Below are positions 24,476-35,470 of a stretch of 64,000 nt of DNA, piece by piece. Origin of the DNA: Sphaerulina vaccinii (lineage: Eukaryota > Ascomycota > Dothideomycetes > Mycosphaerellales > Mycosphaerellaceae); the NCBI GenBank assembly GCA_022570795.1, contig JAKUDP010000018.1, forward strand, positions 1 through 64,000, written 5' to 3'. The position numbers and the translations under genes were made by a program. The notes beneath the pieces were generated by a model. The model was not told the DNA's origin. It made no database searches and worked only from the letters and a program-made list of their open reading frames with translations. The stretch's first letter is position 1, and the number at the start of each line of letters is the position of its first letter.

Positions 24476-26626
24476 CTACTGCGCCTGATTACCAGCATCG
24501 GTATCGCTCTTGCGGAAGACACCTCCAATTTTCTCACCCAGTGCTTGGACGCCGCCTCCAGTAGCAGGTGGCGACTGCATTGAACCAGGCGGCGGCGCGC
24601 CACCTTTGTTCATCCAGCCAAACCAACTACCTCTATTGGCTTGCTTCTTCGCAGCGTCTTCATCGGCGGCTTCCTGAACCAGCCGCAGAGGACGAGGCTT
24701 AGAGCCCATCATGATGGCGCCACTGGGCTTGTCTCTGTCGCCTGAGCTAGTAGTACTACGAGGCGGAGATGATGGATTCGACCGTTCGTTTGCAAGACCA
24801 CTTGCGCCTGTCGTACTTTCGTCATCGTTGTGCACATATCCAGGATTGGAGATGACACTATTGCGATTGCTGGCGTTGCTGCTCATCTTGCTATCTCTCG
24901 CACTTTCCTTTTCAACGTTGTCTTCAGAAATTGTCGGGACCTGGGTACTAGACGAGGGAGTTCTTCCACCAAAGAAGGAGTTGCGGTTGAGCGGCGATGT
25001 AAGCCCTGGACTGAGAGGTCCACCTGAGCTGGGAGATGGGCCACGATACATGTTCGTGACCACGTTCGCTGCTGCCCAGTCAGAGTTGGCACGTCTGTGG
25101 CCACTGGCTCGTGTAGATCTGGATCTCGAGATCGGCACACTCGGTGCTGTTTCGGGATTCTCGTTCAGACCTGGCGTCCTTTGGAGCGGCTCGACCGGAG
25201 TAGAAGCAGTGAGGTTCTGCGACAGCGGTCGTGGCCTTGGTCTCGGGCCACCCATGACACTCTTCGCTCGCTGCAGCAGACTGGGCTGTTCATCCTTCTC
25301 CGGAGGAGGTGGCGGGAGTTCTTTCTCCGTGTCGGCATTGTGTTGTCTTCTGCTGGCAGCACCAGGCCCTGCCATGAGATCCGGCGTCTTATCCAGGATC
25401 GCTTCGAATTGGTCGTGCTGGAGAAGGCGGGAGATGATATTATTAATATACAGCGTCAGTGCCTTGTTTGCGTCCTTGAGACTTTGAACCTCAGCATGCA
25501 GTCGGCGCGTGTCTCCCTCGATCTCGCTCTCGTCAGCTTGTGAGTCTAGCTCATCAGCAAGTGTGGCGGTGCCCGTTGCGCCGTCCAAGTGTCGTGAAGG
25601 AGGTCTCGACCCGCCATGCGATGGTGGCATCAGGAAGTCGCCCTGCAATGTCTTCTCGCTCAGCAGTAGCTGGAATGATTCGTTCTCTTCCATGAGCCGC
25701 GCATTGTGCATCTTGACATCGTATAGCTGTCTCTGTATCTCTTGCAATCGTCCTCCACCCATATTCTCCATTTCCACCAGCTTGATCTGAGCTTCGGCAA
25801 GTTCCAATCGCAACCCTTCTATGATCTTGTCTTTCTGATTTACCAGCTTCGAGTTCATGCGCGAAGCAGAGTCGCTGCGAGATATGGATGGTGGCGCGAA
25901 TTGTCGATCTGACCCGTCTGGATTGGGCGATTCGTTCGCGGATCGTGCGTTGCTCGAGTGTCGTGTGAAAGAAGGTCTTCTGTCATCCTCCAGTCCAGCG
26001 CGCATTTCCCGTTGCGCCAACGTTTCCTTCATACGTTGCATGGCAACCTGCATTTCCTCTTCTCGAGTCACCGCCTCTTCCTTCTCCTTCATCGCGGCTT
26101 CCTTCTCACTCTCATAAATCTGTTCCATTTCGCGTCGTGCTCGTAGGCTCTCCTTCTTCTCTAATTCTAGATCGTTGATGCGCTCCGTATGTTCATGCAC
26201 GCTCTCCTCTAGCATCCCTTGCTCCTTGTGTGCTTCATCCAACTTCAGCTGGAGGACTGCTGCCTGCTTCTGCGACTCTTCACAGGCTCGCTCGGCTTCT
26301 TGGAGTTTCTCTTGGAGTTCATCCATTCTGGCGGCAAGTTCGGCTTTGGCGTCTTCCTCAGCAGCAGAATCGGCAATGGCTTTGCCCCTCACAGCAGCGC
26401 GGGCAGACACAGGCGCGCCGTTTCGTGTTGAGCGTGTGCGATTGAGCCCGCCAGCCGTTGCTGCTGTTGTGGTTGTTGTGCTGCCAGGACCGTTGGACAT
26501 CTTGGACGGAGATTGGCGGCCGCTGGTTGCTGTGGAAGAAGCAGGATTATTGTTGGATGTGGTGGGAGTCCGTCGCGTTGCTGCTGCTGGGATAGGCGGT
26601 TTCCTGCTAGGCGTATTCGTAGACAT
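24476..26626 (-). CDS. Large coiled-coil protein
   Basis: Intronless, 716 aa from ATG 26626. The N-terminal 95 residues are Ser/Thr/Pro/Asn-rich and disordered. A long Glu/Lys/Arg-rich coiled coil follows (roughly residues 95-245), with a second heptad-rich stretch around 285-350 beginning near SKLVNQKDKIIEGL. The C-terminal half is low-complexity with many SP/TP sites and basic patches and ends in a Trp/Gly segment (GSWFGWMNKGG). The make-up suggests a cytoskeletal or polarity scaffold; similar fungal proteins are often labelled M-protein-repeat-like. I cannot name an orthologue. ATG 26626 was chosen because upstream codons look like 5' UTR. Confidence 0.75.
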   Translation of the reverse strand: MSTNTPSRKPPIPAAATRRTPTTSNNNPASSTATSGRQSPSKMSNGPGSTTTTTAATAGGLNRTRSTRNGAPVSARAAVRGKAIADSAAEEDAKAELAARMDELQEKLQEAERACEESQKQAAVLQLKLDEAHKEQGMLEESVHEHTERINDLELEKKESLRARREMEQIYESEKEAAMKEKEEAVTREEEMQVAMQRMKETLAQREMRAGLEDDRRPSFTRHSSNARSANESPNPDGSDRQFAPPSISRSDSASRMNSKLVNQKDKIIEGLRLELAEAQIKLVEMENMGGGRLQEIQRQLYDVKMHNARLMEENESFQLLLSEKTLQGDFLMPPSHGGSRPPSRHLDGATGTATLADELDSQADESEIEGDTRRLHAEVQSLKDANKALTLYINNIISRLLQHDQFEAILDKTPDLMAGPGAASRRQHNADTEKELPPPPPEKDEQPSLLQRAKSVMGGPRPRPRPLSQNLTASTPVEPLQRTPGLNENPETAPSVPISRSRSTRASGHRRANSDWAAANVVTNMYRGPSPSSGGPLSPGLTSPLNRNSFFGGRTPSSSTQVPTISEDNVEKESARDSKMSSNASNRNSVISNPGYVHNDDESTTGASGLANERSNPSSPPRSTTSSGDRDKPSGAIMMGSKPRPLRLVQEAADEDAAKKQANRGSWFGWMNKGGAPPPGSMQSPPATGGGVQALGEKIGGVFRKSDTDAGNQAQ

Positions 26627-28335
26627 GCTGTTGCTGACGGCTGTTTGGTGGTAGATGTGTGTTCGGTGTATTGAGTGCGCCGTGCAGTAGAGTAGTATAG
26701 ACTTTAGGTTATCATATGCAGCTCCTGCCAACTCTAAGAATAGCCTATAAGAAGCAGGTAGGTACCTCCTACGCTGATGGACGATGCTGGATCTCACGTT
26801 CGCATGTGATTGTCCAATAGCCGGTGCACGTCGAAAAGTATAGTAGAGATGAATAGAAAAGGAGAAGTCTACACTTGGTGCTTGGAGATTACGATGTTCT
26901 CGGGAGCGATTCACGAACAACTTGCATGTCCGTTCTCCACATGCTCGCCGCCGCCCACAGCGACCGTGAAACAATGCAATCCTGGTCCAAGTCCAGCGTT
27001 TCAAGGTCGCTCAATGCCGACCGAGTACCTCCCGATAAGCAAGGCTATGATGATGCAGACGGCTTCTTGCTTATAGACCAAGTTCTGCATCACGTCTAAA
27101 TCAAGGTCCTCAAGAAATAGTTGTTCGGCAGCGTGAGACATGCCGTGAGAGAAAATGGGAACCCTCGGAACCCTCGGAAGGACGAGACGAAGGGTCACTA
27201 GCGGCATTTCTGCTGACTCAAAGCTTCAGGTTGGCGATGAACGCAATGAACGACTTCGCGTCTCGCTACATCTCCAAGACGCGTCTTCCAGCATGTCTTC
27301 AGAGACGACACAACACGAGAAGACCACGAAGACACTGGGTGTACCGGAGGGCACCCTGAGTCAGTGACTCGCATCCAGACGAGAACAGCCTCCAGGTCAA
27401 GCAAGTTACCATGCAATGCAACTCTACATGGAGTCCAGATTGCGATCAGTGTTTGCACTTCTTCATCAAATGCACATCTATCCAGATGTCCAGCGATACT
27501 CCTGATGGTCAGTCCTGTCATGGACTGGACTTGGCCATTTCGCCACTTACTCCCATAGCTATTTGCACACACGCTTCGCGGAGTGAAGCCTCACGAGAGG
27601 GCGCCACTCACCTTCAGCATGGCTATCCAAAGTGTTCAAACCCTGCCCATCCTCGTGGCACTCGCTGGACCATACTTAGGCTCGCAGAATGACCTCCGTG
27701 CTAGACCATGCGAAGCAAGATGCAACTTGAGCTCGAAGTATGGACGCGGACCGAGTTTTCGGGCCGATAGTGCCTAGAACTATACCCTAACAGCAACTTC
27801 ATCTTCCATTCCGAAGGTCGGCTAGAATGTCACACCGGTCCAGCGACTGTACTGGAACTTCTTTGTTGCACTCAATGGTCTGCAGGTGTCATTCCGACTG
27901 TCAAAACATGCATGGGCGCGAGAAGCACACCTGCCATACGAGGCATCTGCTTTCACGTGAAGGCCAATGTGTGAAGACACTTATGACAGGAATGTGACCT
28001 ATCAGAACGAGCACGATGCACAAGCTCGCCAACGATGGAAGGTTTGATGGCACACAGCATTCCACTTCATTCACCATTTACACTGTTCAGGATCTCGTGG
28101 AACACAATTGCTGGCAGGTTTTACCTCAACTGGTCGATCGCCACCACACTCCTGCACGACGACCAACAAAGTTGGTTCGGGGTACTCTCGAGAATGCTAA
28201 CGATTAGGTCGCGTTTGTGAACGCGTTGATCTTGACGCGCTGCGCAGTGCGACTGACACGTTATAGTGCAAGCGAATCGCCACTAAGCATTGGCACAGTC
28301 GCGAACTTGTGGTGGTACAAGTCTCTATTTCGGCA
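26627..28335. other. Divergent intergenic region
   Basis: 1.7 kb between the coiled-coil gene and the adhesin-like gene, transcribed away from each other. A short duplicated word (ggaaccctc, 27158-27176) is the only repeat seen. No supported gene. Confidence 0.5.
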
Positions 28336-31300
28336 ATGGCGGTTCTTCCCAAGCCGACGGCTGTCTCTTTGCTAATTCAGCTTTTGTTACAAGTGTTTGG
28401 CGCCTCATCTACAGTGATCACGATAACAGGAACGAACAAGGCCTGCTCAGCAAGCTATTCGACAACACCCCCCGCTTGGCACACTCAGAGCGCTACTGGC
28501 ACGACTTCACTATGGAGTACGCAAGGTGGAACAGCGACACCTTCTGCGAATGGTGGTCCTACTCTCGTCCCAGGCCCAGTGCCATCAGCCAATCCAGGAG
28601 ATCTTGGACATTTGACACCGAACACTACTGGAACAATGTACTATTGTGCGACCTCGTCAGTCGGTACGTATACTTACCAACATCCGCACCTCGAGCTAAT
28701 ATGTACTGTTTGTAGAATCATGCTCCGAGATGATGGTACAACTCAATGCCACATTCAACTTTCCCACCGTGATCCTCGAACACTCTGCGTATATCCTGCG
28801 GGTTGTATGGCTGAGGAATGAGCTTGATATATACTTCAACTCAGCTGGAGCATACGACTATATCAAGCAGTCCTGGAATCTGCCTGAGGCTTCTCTGGTT
28901 GCGAGAGATCTCACGACGCCTTTCGTAATTGGCACTGTAGCTCAAGAAGGCACCGGCGATCAGAGAGACTATTTCCTTGTCAACAGAGTGCACTATGCCG
29001 ACTCCGAACTGAAAGTCGCCTGCTACGGCACAGAGCTGGACTTGGACGGTGCTATTGATGATCTCGGCATTCAATGGGGATCGTACAACCAGGGAAACAA
29101 CAATACTGGCGAACTTTCAACGTCAATGTCAAGTTCGATTGGAACTGGAATCCCATCGTCTCAGACGAGCTTGACTACATATACGAGTGTGGTGCCTGCA
29201 AGCACGTTCGTCACGACGCGAGCCTTGTCCAGTGCATACCCAACTTTCACCACCATCAATTCAACTTCCGAAAGTAGCTCTTTGATCATTCGGACAGCTC
29301 CTCCGATGACCGTCACACAGACCTCCGCTATTGATGTGACTCAGACCAGCCTGGTAAGTTGCATTAAGAGGCCGAGGAGGAAGTTGCTGATCTAGCATAT
29401 AGGAGCCCTCGACGATCACTAATACTATAGGATCGATCGTGACGAGCACTACAGTACAGGTATCGACGACGTCGCTTGCAACTAGTGGGTCCCTCGCATA
29501 CAGCAGTGAGTGACACGACATATGCTAATGGGAAACAGCGACGTTTACTTCTGGCCAGGTCATCACACAGACTTCTACTCTCTCCAGCACCATAGTTCAA
29601 CCGAACACCACCGAAGTGCCTGTCACAATCGTTGCTACAAGTCAGTATCTGTTTGCATGAGTGCCTGGGTGCTCAATGCTGACTATGGATTAGCTACATT
29701 ACCAGGAGGCGACGTTTCCACCTACACAACAGTCTCATCGGTGTCGACTGTACAGTACTCTACCTTCGTGGTACCGATCACGACTACAATCGTCCAACCT
29801 GCAGGTCCTGGCACCCTCACAACAGCGACGCTCACCAGTAAGTATTCGACTTCTTAGGCCATGAAAGTGGGCTTGACTGATCCTCGCAGCCACGCTATCT
29901 GGTGGCCAAGTCACTACTATTACTACGATTTTCAACATAGGTGCCAGAAGTCCGACAACGAGGACTCTCACAAGTAAGCGGCAGACTCACCACGGGCATA
30001 TACGGCTCTAGCTAACGATCATAGCTACACTTCCCAATGGCCAGGTTTCTACCTATGTCACCACGATCGATGCAGGACCAGAGACGTTGACAACACAGAC
30101 CCGTACAAGTAAGTCATCGAGATGTATGCATGTTCCCAGCATAATCTGACAATCCCAGCTACATTGCCCAACGGTCAGGTGTCCACTATCACCACGACCT
30201 CTGCCATAGATGACCAGACTTTGACAACACAGACTCTCACGAGTGAGTGGACCAGACCGATGTTTTATCAACTTACTGATCTGACTGTTGCAGCTACCTT
30301 ACCCAACGGCCAACTTTCAACCTATATTACGCCTTCTGACATTGGCGGAGAGACTGTAAGAACACAGACTCTGACAGGTGAGCACCTTCGATCGGGTTGC
30401 TGTTCACGCTGACTAACACCTGCAGTCACGTTGCCGAATGGGCAGGTCTCCACATATGGCACGACCTATACCACTACTGTGCAGCAAAGCAGTGCCATGA
30501 TCGAAGTGCCACATACTGTCGTAACCACAAGTAAGTTGATTAGGCCTGCAGATGATCTCTAGCTCATCAGTATCTTCTAGCCACGTTTACCAGCGATACG
30601 GTTTCGACCTACATTTCTTCGTACACTACATCGACTGTTATACCTACCACGATCCTAAAGACCAGCTTGGTACCTACACAAGTCCTGGTTACTCGAACCT
30701 CAATGTCGACGACGACTGTAAGCAGAAACACTCCCCCTCTATGTGTTTTATTGGAATCTTCAGCCTTGCGGAGAACTTTCTGATCTCTGGGTGACATTCT
30801 ATAGGCACTTTCTACGTACACGCCAGATCCGATGACCATAACAAGTGTCTCGACATATACCACATCGATAATTGTTGTGACTACGATCTCCAGCAGCACA
30901 CATACAACTACAGTGCCCCCACAGGTGAAGTAGCCGATTTGTCCAACTTGCACAATCTGCTAACTTCTCCCAGACTGTGACGATTACCAGTATACTAGAC
31001 AGCTGCGGCAGCTTCCCTTCGACTTCGAGAAGCGGCATCACTATACGCACCACATCAAGCTCTACTCGACTTTCATCTTCAACGTGGATTGCATCGTCTA
31101 CGCTACGATCTTCTTCCATTGTGTTTTCATCCACTGCGACAAGCGGAACGACATCAAGCACTCGACCATCTTCAACCTCAAGTCTACCATCGTCGAGCTC
31201 ACTGGGCTTTTCCAGCACGTTCACGAGCATCACGACCTCGTCCTCGCCGTCGTTATACTCAAGTAGCTCGCCATCCCTGAGCCTTACTTCCACGACTTCA

Positions 31301-33514
31301 AGCCAAAGCTATACCTTTATCATCGACAACTGGAGCACGTCATCTTCTAGTGCTCCTTTCTTGTTGCTGTCCACTACGAGAAGCACAACTATGTCTTCAG
31401 GAAGCGCTTCGGGATCAAGTACGTCCTCAGCATCCGGAACTTGGACCTCAGTCACCAGCAGCATCTTCCCCTACTCTAGCTCCACATTATCTCAATCTCC
31501 TACGGGCAGCACATCGGGATCTGGCTCGAGTAGCTCAACACCCGTGCAATCTACTTCAAGCTCGGCGACTGGAGTGCCGCCTCCTAGCTCAACCTCAATC
31601 TCTGGCTCGACACTATCCAGTGTGCCACCTCGCTCATCTATTGCAAGCCTACAGTCCAGTACCAATACGCCATTCGAAGATACGTACTGGAGTACGACTA
31701 TCACTCCATCTTCCTTGCGCACATCTGTGGGATCCACAGCTAGTCGCTCTAGCTCTAGCTCGACTACAAGCACATCTGCCGGAAATGTTCTCTCCAGCTC
31801 AAGCGCTCTTTCGTCCAGCATAGTCTCATCAGGCACAAGCCCATTTGTGAGCTTCTCGATTTCGCCCAGCAGCATATACACGCCGTACATCATAGACGAC
31901 TCAGGCCTTGGCGGTACACCCACACCCCTTACGGCGATTCCTTTCACGTCCCGCCAGACAGATACAGTCAGTCCATTTACTGTCAGAAATGCTCAAGGCA
32001 CGGGATCTTCTGAGTCGATCAGCACAAGCGGTGCGACCTCCACTATCAGCAGCTCACCAGCGCCACCGCCCAGCTCGTCCCTACCTACGCCAGGCTTAGC
32101 AAGTGGGACTGCGACTATTTCATCGAGCTTCTCGGTATCAATCTCGCCGAACCGATCTAGCATTTTGACATCTCCGACGCAATCTAGCACGAGTACCTCA
32201 TCGGCAGCAGGATTCAATCCCATCTCCTCAGGCTCTGCTTCAAGCACATATTCATCTGGCACATCTGCGACCATCAGCTCGCGATCGAACACGATTGTCT
32301 CGGCATCACCCAGCTCTTCCTCATCGTCTCTGCGATCCGGCACAAGTAGCGCCGCTGCGCCAGTATTGACTGTCACTTGTGGCGGACTGCTCAACTCCAC
32401 GATACTTACGCTCAGCGATGGCACACTCTTCTTGATCCAGTGTGGAATCGACTACAATCCTGGATCCAAGGGCGACACCTCATACTTTTTGGACACATTC
32501 AGCCAATGTATCTCGATGTGTGACTCAAAAGGGACCTCTTGTTCTGCGGTGTCCTTCGTTCCATCCTGGGTAAATCCCGCGACCAATCCCTACAATTGCT
32601 TCCTGAAAGGCTCAACACTCTACGTCCAGACTCCTCCTGTTCCAGTCAATTCTGCTCTTCGAATTCTAGGTCCACTCCTGTCACCAGCACGGATGAAGAG
32701 ACAAGATAACAGCACGATCGGTGCATCGGACAACTCAACCGATGCTGGAGACGTGATCACCATCGCCGACCCAACTGTGGAATTCTCCAATATCACATAT
32801 GATACAGCCGCAGCTGGAGACGAGTCTACCTTCCAAATCGTGGATGTCACCAACACAACTGCAAGCAACTCCACAGATGGCTACGACCTACCATCTCTTG
32901 AGGACATACTCGATGCTTCCGCCAACGCCACTCTAGACCTGACAAACTCCAGCGATCCTATCACCAACGACACTGCACTGGATACGTCTATCGGCACCAC
33001 GTGGACTACCTTATATGACCCCACAAGATCAGTAATGCTATCAGCGAATGCAGACGGTAACATGTACCTTGCTCAATACATCAACATCACTTCCGACAAT
33101 CCTCAAACCACGATCCTCTTTGATTCTGCAGAAGGTATAGTAGCCACAGATTACCTGAGTAGAATGTTCGTCTACTTCCCGACCAGCATGCAGAACTACA
33201 ACGCCTCGCGCCTACGACTTGTCGATGATCCGTATATCCCGATGGGCAGTCGTCTTGTTACTCTCACACCACTCCAGATCGGAAGTCAAGCAATCTACGT
33301 GGCTGTGGACTCACTAGGGAACATGTTCCAATTGGCGTATTGTATGATGGATAGTGGTGCGCCGAAGATCTTTGTCGTTGACGATCCTGATTCGGGCACG
33401 GCGAATCTGATGAGTGAGGAAATTCGATGGACGGTGACGGGCGGAGTCATGAGGAACTGTTCCACACTGGCGCTAACAGGAGATCTGGCTGGGTTCGATG
33501 TTGGTGCGTCTTGA
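28336..33514 (+). CDS. Secreted Ser/Thr-rich adhesin-like protein, 13 exons
   Basis: Exons 28336-28663, 28716-29353, 29403-29484, 29539-29640, 29694-29837, 29890-29973, 30025-30108, 30159-30242, 30294-30377, 30426-30530, 30581-30717, 30805-30924 and 30974-33514 total 4533 nt, 1510 aa, no frame conflict. Residues 1-23 form a signal peptide. A globular unit with several Cys spans about 110-260. Residues 323-664 are short repeats related to TLPNGQVST, mostly one per exon. A very long Ser/Thr-rich stretch (likely O-glycosylated) follows, then a Cys-rich PAN/apple-like segment (about 1130-1225, with CGIDY..CISMCDSKGTSC..NCFLKG) and a beta-rich tail with many N-glycosylation sites. No hydrophobic GPI-signal tail, so secretion is more likely than anchoring. 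Exon 3 may end instead at 29505. Confidence 0.8.
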
Positions 33515-33783
33515 GCATCGAGCTTGCGTTTCGATTGTGCATATTTTGTGTAAGATGGAAGCATACCAACGTTACTTGTACCTTAACGTCAAATAGGGAA
33601 TGCTGGTGTATTCAGGCCTTCTCCGGACCACGATGGACAACGCTCTCTGCTTCAGAGCACGAGATGTTCTTGCTCTCTTGCTGCCTCTCCGATATCCTCA
33701 ACAGACCGCTTCTGTCTGATAGTCGAACGGTCGCTACCACAGCCTTCTGATTCGGTGAAGCTCGTCTCCTCTATCTCAGCTGT

Positions 33784-34534
33784 TCAATCTTCAAATCCTC
33801 CGCCGATGACCTCCTTCACATCGTTCTCGTACTCCTTGCATTGGCCAAGAAGAAGTCGGATACGATCATGTCTCTTCGAAGAGCTTGCATGGCGCAAACT
33901 CGCAGCAGTCCGTACCACGATCGCCTCAGCTATCGAATCGAGGTCGGAGTCTCCTTGCTCGTAGATCCAGTCGCCGAACTTCACCAAATCCTGCTCAGAG
34001 AGCTCATCGAGTCGCATCAAAGTGTGACCAGCGCATCGCTTGCTCAAAGTGGACATCTCGTACTGGGCAATAATTAGTACTGTATGTGATGGAAGTGCTT
34101 CGATACAAGTACCTTATTCGCAACTCGAAGTAGCTCAACACAGGCGACCAACGCTTGCTTGAGGTTTTCCGTTATGACTTCATCTTGGCAGGTGACCGAG
34201 TCCAACACTTTGTTTCGAGATGCGTAGATGTACTGAAGCACTTGGCGCATCATCTCCTCGCTTTCTGGTATGACTAGCATATTGAATCCGGCGTCGAAGG
34301 GATCGAGCGGTCGGCGCTGCGTAACGAGAGAATGACAGACGCGGACGACAGGAGATGCGGCGAAGAGCACGTCTTTGTGTACTTGGAAGTCGCGGGAGTT
34401 GGTGCGGATGGTAATGAAATTGGAGGTATCGAGCGAGCTGTCGGGCCTGCAGTTTTGATCAGACACATGTATGCAGAGATGCTGAGGAGTACTTACACGC
34501 CAATGGCGACTTCTGCTTTGTTTGAGGTCGACAT
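33784..34534 (-). CDS. BTB/POZ-domain protein
   Basis: Exons 34497-34534, 34113-34446 and 33784-34062, introns 50 bp each (both GT..AG with clear acceptors), 216 aa. The BTB fold begins right after the first splice: NFITIRTNSRDFQVHKDVL, then a helix-rich part with LQYIYASRNK. The C-terminal exon is helical with no known domain. BTB domains dimerise and often bring substrates to Cullin-3 ligases. In Pezizomycotina there are many small proteins like this one with only a BTB domain and no assigned role. The gene converges on the adhesin gene with 269 bp between stops. Confidence 0.85.
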
Positions 34535-35170
34535 CTTGTTGATGCCACGAACTCGAGGTTGGCGGAATCTCAAGAGCTCCAGAGTTGTGTATGGGAAGCG
34601 GGAGCTCTCGAGGGACGCTAGTAGTGAGCTAGCCTCCTTTGGAAGATGTTTGCTGAAGACCTTCGGCAACGGCACGGAACTCAAATGCCATAGCACTGTG
34701 TGTGAGCTATAAAGACTGGAGTGTCGAAAGTGAAGCCAGATGAGATCGACTCGAGCATCTTGTTTCTGTATCTGCTCTGAGCTCGCATGTTCTCTTCCCC
34801 CACGGCTCACCAACCCACTCGTGTCGTATGTCTTGGTTGCTTGAGTTGAGTATATTGTAAAGATGGGGCTCTCAGAGATTAGAAAGAAGGAAGGATCCAG
34901 GTGAAGGGCACCTAGGCTTGCTCCTTACTGTTTGCGCCAGGGACACCTAGGAGCAAAACAAAGGACCAGAAGCGGAGAGATGTTACCAGTCATGGGTCGG
35001 AGAAGACCTGAAACAGAACAACATTCGACAGTTCTGCTATACTGCTGCTCACCTACGCTGAGTACACATACTCGGCATAATTCTGACTATCCACGCTCAG
35101 TACCATCAGTCTCACATCGCATCCCCATCCCCATCCTTCCTCTCCTGAGCATTGTGAACACACGACAGAC
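34535..35170. other. Intergenic, no supported gene
   Basis: Promoter of the BTB gene and 3' flank of the next minus-strand gene. A hexamer-like run of catccc units lies near 35119-35133. Nothing else seen. Confidence 0.5.
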
Positions 35171-35470
35171 TTAAGGAGTAGGAGTAGGCAAACAAGAACA
35201 AGCACTACTCATCCTCTGCGTGACAGGGCCATGCTGCGTATTCGCACAACCCCTCTGAATAGCAGTCGGCGCAACCGTAGCCTCAGAGATCGGCCTCTGC
35301 GTGAAAGTCGCACAAAAGCTCTGTGCCTCCGGCAAGCGATTGGTCATAGCTCTCAAACAGTTATCCTGGTTACATTGACTAGGCCGTGGACAAGTGCGAC
35401 TTGTCATCTTGACGATGAATGCTCCACACTCGATGCTGTTGACAAAGATGTAGCCGGACTTGAAGTATGG
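35171..35470 (-). pseudogene. Conserved C-terminal tail beyond a premature stop
   Basis: The reading frame of the upstream gene stays open for about 99 codons after the TAA at 35471-35473. It reads on directly in family style (PYFKSGYIFVNSIE), with Cys residues near the end, and closes at 35171. This looks like the lost C terminus of the gene at 35471-37110. Confidence 0.55.

Noticed and set aside
24711..25487. 258-codon plus-strand open frame
   Set aside because: Lies wholly antisense to the coiled-coil gene and has Leu/Ser-rich shadow composition.
31492..31947. Minus-strand acidic open frame inside the adhesin gene
   Set aside because: Mirror of the Ser/Thr-rich coding strand; the Glu/Asp/Val/Leu bias is expected from reversing Ser/Thr codons.
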